DNA of 6,082 bases. It comes from Colimorpha sp034178965. Its GTDB lineage: Bacteria > Bacteroidota > Bacteroidia > Bacteroidales > P3. Where the stretch lies: the NCBI GenBank assembly GCA_034178965.1, contig JAXFQM010000177.1, positions 1-6,082 on the forward strand, given 5' to 3'. A program made the position numbers and the translations under genes. Numbering within the stretch: the stretch's first letter is position 1; each line of letters begins with the position of its first letter. Below, in pieces: positions 5,237 to 6,082 of this stretch. The notes below the pieces were generated by a model. The model was given only the letters and a program-made list of their open reading frames with translations, had not been told where the DNA came from and ran no database searches.

Positions 5237-5989
5237 ATGAAAAAGTTCAATTTACTAACATTCGTTGCCCTCGTTTCCGTATTTATCGGATGCGAAAAGG
5301 GCGGCACCGACAACGTCTCCCCAACCACCGCAGAAAAAATCATTGGCAACTGGGTGATTGATGGGGAGGATTTCTCCAGCAAATTGACGTTTGGCAAAAA
5401 CACGTGGACACAGCAAGAACGCAATTATGAGACGAGCGGCACCTATTCCATTAACGGCGACATTCTTACCATGAAAATCGGTGACTCGCTGGTGAACGAG
5501 GCTAAAGTGACCATGCTCTATGACTACAACACACTTGTGCTGCGTTTCAAAAGCCCGTATGGCGAGGACTGGGGCATAGCACATGAGTTTGCCCTCTATT
5601 ACAGAGAAAACGCCACCATTGCCGCCACACAGGCCGATATCCAGGGCAAATGGTTTTGGTACATGCATGGCGACCGCAACACCATTCGTGGCTCGTTGGA
5701 ATTCAAGGGTAACACCTTCGACTTCATCATCCCCGTGTGGAGCGAGCGTATGAAGGGCACCTACGAGTACGTCAACGGCATCATTAAGTTCCATGTGACC
5801 GAATTTCTTGTTAGAGATTATTTGGACGAGGCTCCCGAAAACCTCTATTTGAATTGGGCTGTGCCTGAAACGGGATCGGGGCACGACACCCCCTCTTTTG
5901 GCTATGATTTCCAGCGGCCATTTGTGGCCAACGGCAACGAGGCGTTCTGCATCATTGCCAATCTACCTGCCTATTTCGAAAAGCAATGA
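5237..5989 (+). CDS. Putative lipoprotein with two lipocalin-like repeats
   Basis: The 250-residue protein starts with a lipoprotein signal peptide: MKK, a hydrophobic core, and the lipobox VFIGC, with C19 the predicted lipidated residue. The mature start, CEKGGTDN, is only mildly acidic, so inner- or outer-leaflet or surface placement cannot be decided. Two similar halves follow. In residues 35-125, IIGNWVID is followed by LTFGKNTWT and then GTYSINGDILTM. In residues 134-250, IQGKWFWY is followed by LEFKGNTFDF and then GTYEYVNGIIKF. This G-x-W plus repeated beta-strand pattern is typical of Bacteroidetes lipocalin-like lipoproteins, which are small beta-barrels of mostly unknown ligand. The ATG at 5237 is fixed by the signal peptide; there is no close Shine-Dalgarno. 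The gene stands alone, divergent from its left neighbour, with two promoters and a structured leader. No ligand or pathway can be assigned. Confidence 0.88.
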   Translation: MKKFNLLTFVALVSVFIGCEKGGTDNVSPTTAEKIIGNWVIDGEDFSSKLTFGKNTWTQQERNYETSGTYSINGDILTMKIGDSLVNEAKVTMLYDYNTLVLRFKSPYGEDWGIAHEFALYYRENATIAATQADIQGKWFWYMHGDRNTIRGSLEFKGNTFDFIIPVWSERMKGTYEYVNGIIKFHVTEFLVRDYLDEAPENLYLNWAVPETGSGHDTPSFGYDFQRPFVANGNEAFCIIANLPAYFEKQ

Positions 5990-6082
5990 TGTTACTGCCC
6001 GTCTCTAATGCAAAACATCCACATGGTGTTGGGGGGGGGCGGGCGCGCGCCCCCCCCCCAAACAGGGTTGGGCGCCCCCCCC
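5990..6082. other. Window end: short hairpin, then G/C homopolymer low-complexity tail
   Basis: Twenty-four bases after the lipoprotein stop, AACATC (6014-6019) can pair with GGTGTT (6025-6030), but no T-run follows, so termination is unproven. From 6029 the sequence is a G9 run, a GC alternation, a C10 run, and later a C8 run. TTGGGGGGGGG and its complement form an 11-bp inverted repeat. No gene is visible. The tail looks more like low-quality sequence or a collapsed repeat at a contig end than biology. Confidence 0.6.

Noticed and set aside
5255..5884. Minus-strand open frame of 209 codons opposite the lipoprotein gene
   Set aside because: The plus strand has a signal peptide, lipobox and repeated domain. 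The minus frame has no recognisable motif.

Overview
The window looks like a chromosomal piece of a Bacteroidota genome, most likely Bacteroidales and Prevotella-like. Three observations support this. The AtpB protein has a long secreted N-terminal extension. Start codons mostly lack Shine-Dalgarno sequences. At least four sites match the Bacteroidetes -7 promoter box TAnnTTTG. The last ~50 bases are G/C homopolymers typical of a contig end, so this is probably an assembly fragment.

The left two-thirds (1-4562) is read on the minus strand. In transcription order it holds: a small basic ribbon-helix-helix-like protein (4299-4562); atpB, subunit a of the F-type ATP synthase (2942-4162), with its own promoter; pgk, phosphoglycerate kinase (1690-2883), 58 bases after atpB with no promoter motif between them; and ygiQ, a radical SAM protein (1-1557), which runs off the left edge without its C-terminus. 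The pgk-ygiQ gap carries two consecutive hairpins.

The middle (4563-5236) is a 674-base gene-free region between divergent genes. It contains a C10/G7 inverted repeat, a 10-bp palindrome, a perfect head-to-tail duplication of a 56/57-bp unit, and two overlapping Bacteroidetes-type promoters facing right. The transcribed leader that follows can fold with H-type pseudoknot topology.

The right part (5237-5989, plus strand) encodes a lipoprotein made of two similar lipocalin-like halves.

Functionally, atpB and pgk are both ATP-generating housekeeping genes, one for the proton-driven synthase and one for glycolytic substrate-level phosphorylation, and they are probably cotranscribed. atpB is not followed by atpE/atpF as in a standard atp operon. 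I see no defence system, mobile element, CRISPR array, tRNA or rRNA. The least explained items are the putative pseudoknot leader, the tandem duplication, and a sliding-clamp-like QLSIF motif in the tail of the ribbon-helix-helix-like protein.
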